From AC-37 sp045805345 (GTDB lineage: Bacteria > Actinomycetota > Thermoleophilia > Solirubrobacterales > Thermoleophilaceae), in contig JBJMLK010000048.1 in NCBI GenBank assembly GCA_045805345.1, positions 1 through 29,062 on the forward strand: 29,062 nucleotides of DNA, read 5' to 3'. A program made the translations under genes and the position numbers. Of the stretch, positions 28,657-29,062 are shown one piece after another (within the stretch, counting starts at the first letter, position 1; the number at the start of each line of letters is the position of its first letter). A model generated the notes under the pieces. That model did not search any database, was not told the origin of the DNA, and worked only from the letters and a program-made list of their open reading frames with translations.

Positions 28657-29062
28657 CTAGCGCACCCGCACCCTCCTCGGCCGCGCCCTCCGGCGCTTGC
28701 GCTCCAGGTTGCCCGCCCGGTCGACCGCCCGCGTCCGGATCGTGTAGCGGCCCGGGCGCAGGCGCCTTGTGCGCAGGTGCCAGCTTCGGCGGCCGTGGAC
28801 CGTGATCCACCTGGCGTGCCTGCAGCGCGTGCGCCCCGCGAGGCGACCGTTCTTCTTCACGAAGCGGCAGCGGTGGTGCCTGTGGAGGGCGATCGAGACC
28901 TGGACCCGACGCAGGTGGGAGCAGCCACGGTCGCGTGCCCTGCCTCGGAGGCGCAGCCGGCGGTGGTGGCGGCGGACGCCGCGGTGCCCGCGAAGGAGCC
29001 GGCTGGTGGGGCGCCTGTGGTCCACGCAGCTGATCGGCGGCTGCGGATGGGGCCAGCGGACG
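28657..29062 (-). CDS. C-terminal part of a secreted Ig-like-domain protein (5' end beyond window)
   Basis: The frame is open to the right edge and ends at TAG 28657; only about 134 residues are seen. LRLRGRARDRGCSHLRRVQV, SIALHRHHRCRFVKKNGRL and YTIRTRAVDRAGNLERKRRR follow the pattern of the beta-sandwich tail repeated in many exported Thermoleophilia proteins (RVxVAL...CRFL...GRYxVRxRAVDxAGN). Two Cys pairs could form disulphides. It is very Arg- and His-rich. Function and upstream domains cannot be seen; an internal GTG at 29025 is not needed as a start. Confidence 0.65.
   Translation of the reverse strand, partial: VRWPHPQPPISCVDHRRPTSRLLRGHRGVRRHHRRLRLRGRARDRGCSHLRRVQVSIALHRHHRCRFVKKNGRLAGRTRCRHARWITVHGRRSWHLRTRRLRPGRYTIRTRAVDRAGNLERKRRRARPRRVRVR

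Noticed and set aside
28576..28810. Longer N-terminal extension of DisA
   Set aside because: The upstream codons are Pro/Ala/Arg low-complexity and lie ahead of the -10 box.
1..29062. CRISPR arrays, rRNA genes, insertion sequences, prophage or att sites
   Set aside because: No regularly spaced repeats, rRNA signatures, transposase or integrase motifs were seen. The tRNA-Thr 3' end shows no duplicated copy in the window.

Overview
The window is a GC-rich chromosomal segment, densely packed, with GTG/TTG starts and very short gaps. The gene content points to an actinobacterium, most likely class Thermoleophilia (Solirubrobacterales or relatives): a disA-carD-ispD-ispF-cysS-rlmB-sigH block, a sporulation-type SigH, a RskA-type anti-sigma pair, several start codons placed about 7 nt after a -10 box (leaderless mRNAs), and an Actinobacteria-type adenylate cyclase regulatory domain. 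The taxonomic call is inference from content and style, not from a marker search.

Layout. 1-3492 (minus): a GAF/GGDEF diguanylate cyclase running off the left edge, coupled to an upstream PknB-like Ser/Thr kinase. 3535-5626: a divergent thiolase and 3-hydroxyacyl-CoA dehydrogenase sharing a palindromic operator. 5608-6311: two small minus-strand genes, then a repeat-bearing gap. 6598-11174 (minus): pterin carbinolamine dehydratase, a large secreted nitrilase-fold/BNR protein, a CNNM/CorC-type membrane protein and a small secreted protein that looks frameshifted. 11187-12874: a BtuF-like protein converging on a zinc-ribbon rhomboid. 12915-15219 (minus): a RskA/ECF sigma pair, and a second ECF sigma with a small membrane protein. 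15256-18659: a PlsC-GpsA(N) fusion, a divergent unknown protein, tRNA-Thr(UGU), a YGSN-motif protein and an L,D-transpeptidase.

18772-28567 (minus) is the conserved housekeeping block read disA > carD > ispD > PHP phosphatase > ispF > cysS > [insertion] > rlmB > sigH. The insertion holds a plus-strand cytochrome P450 translationally coupled to a class III adenylate cyclase, plus a divergent TetR regulator whose gene overlaps rlmB; a 25-bp near-palindrome lies between TetR and P450. The right edge holds the 3' part of a secreted, Ig-like-domain protein.

Taken together the window encodes makers of three nucleotide messengers (c-di-GMP, cAMP, c-di-AMP), three sigma factors, one anti-sigma factor, a receptor-like kinase and CarD, so it is unusually rich in signalling. 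The most unexpected DNA-level feature is a tandem pair of hairpins with conserved stems, variable loops and rare codons inside the kinase gene (2504-2603). The most unexpected gene-level features are the P450-cyclase-TetR cassette, the PlsC-GpsA(N) fusion, the nitrilase-fold domain with Ser in place of the catalytic Cys, and an apparent AUU start for CarD.
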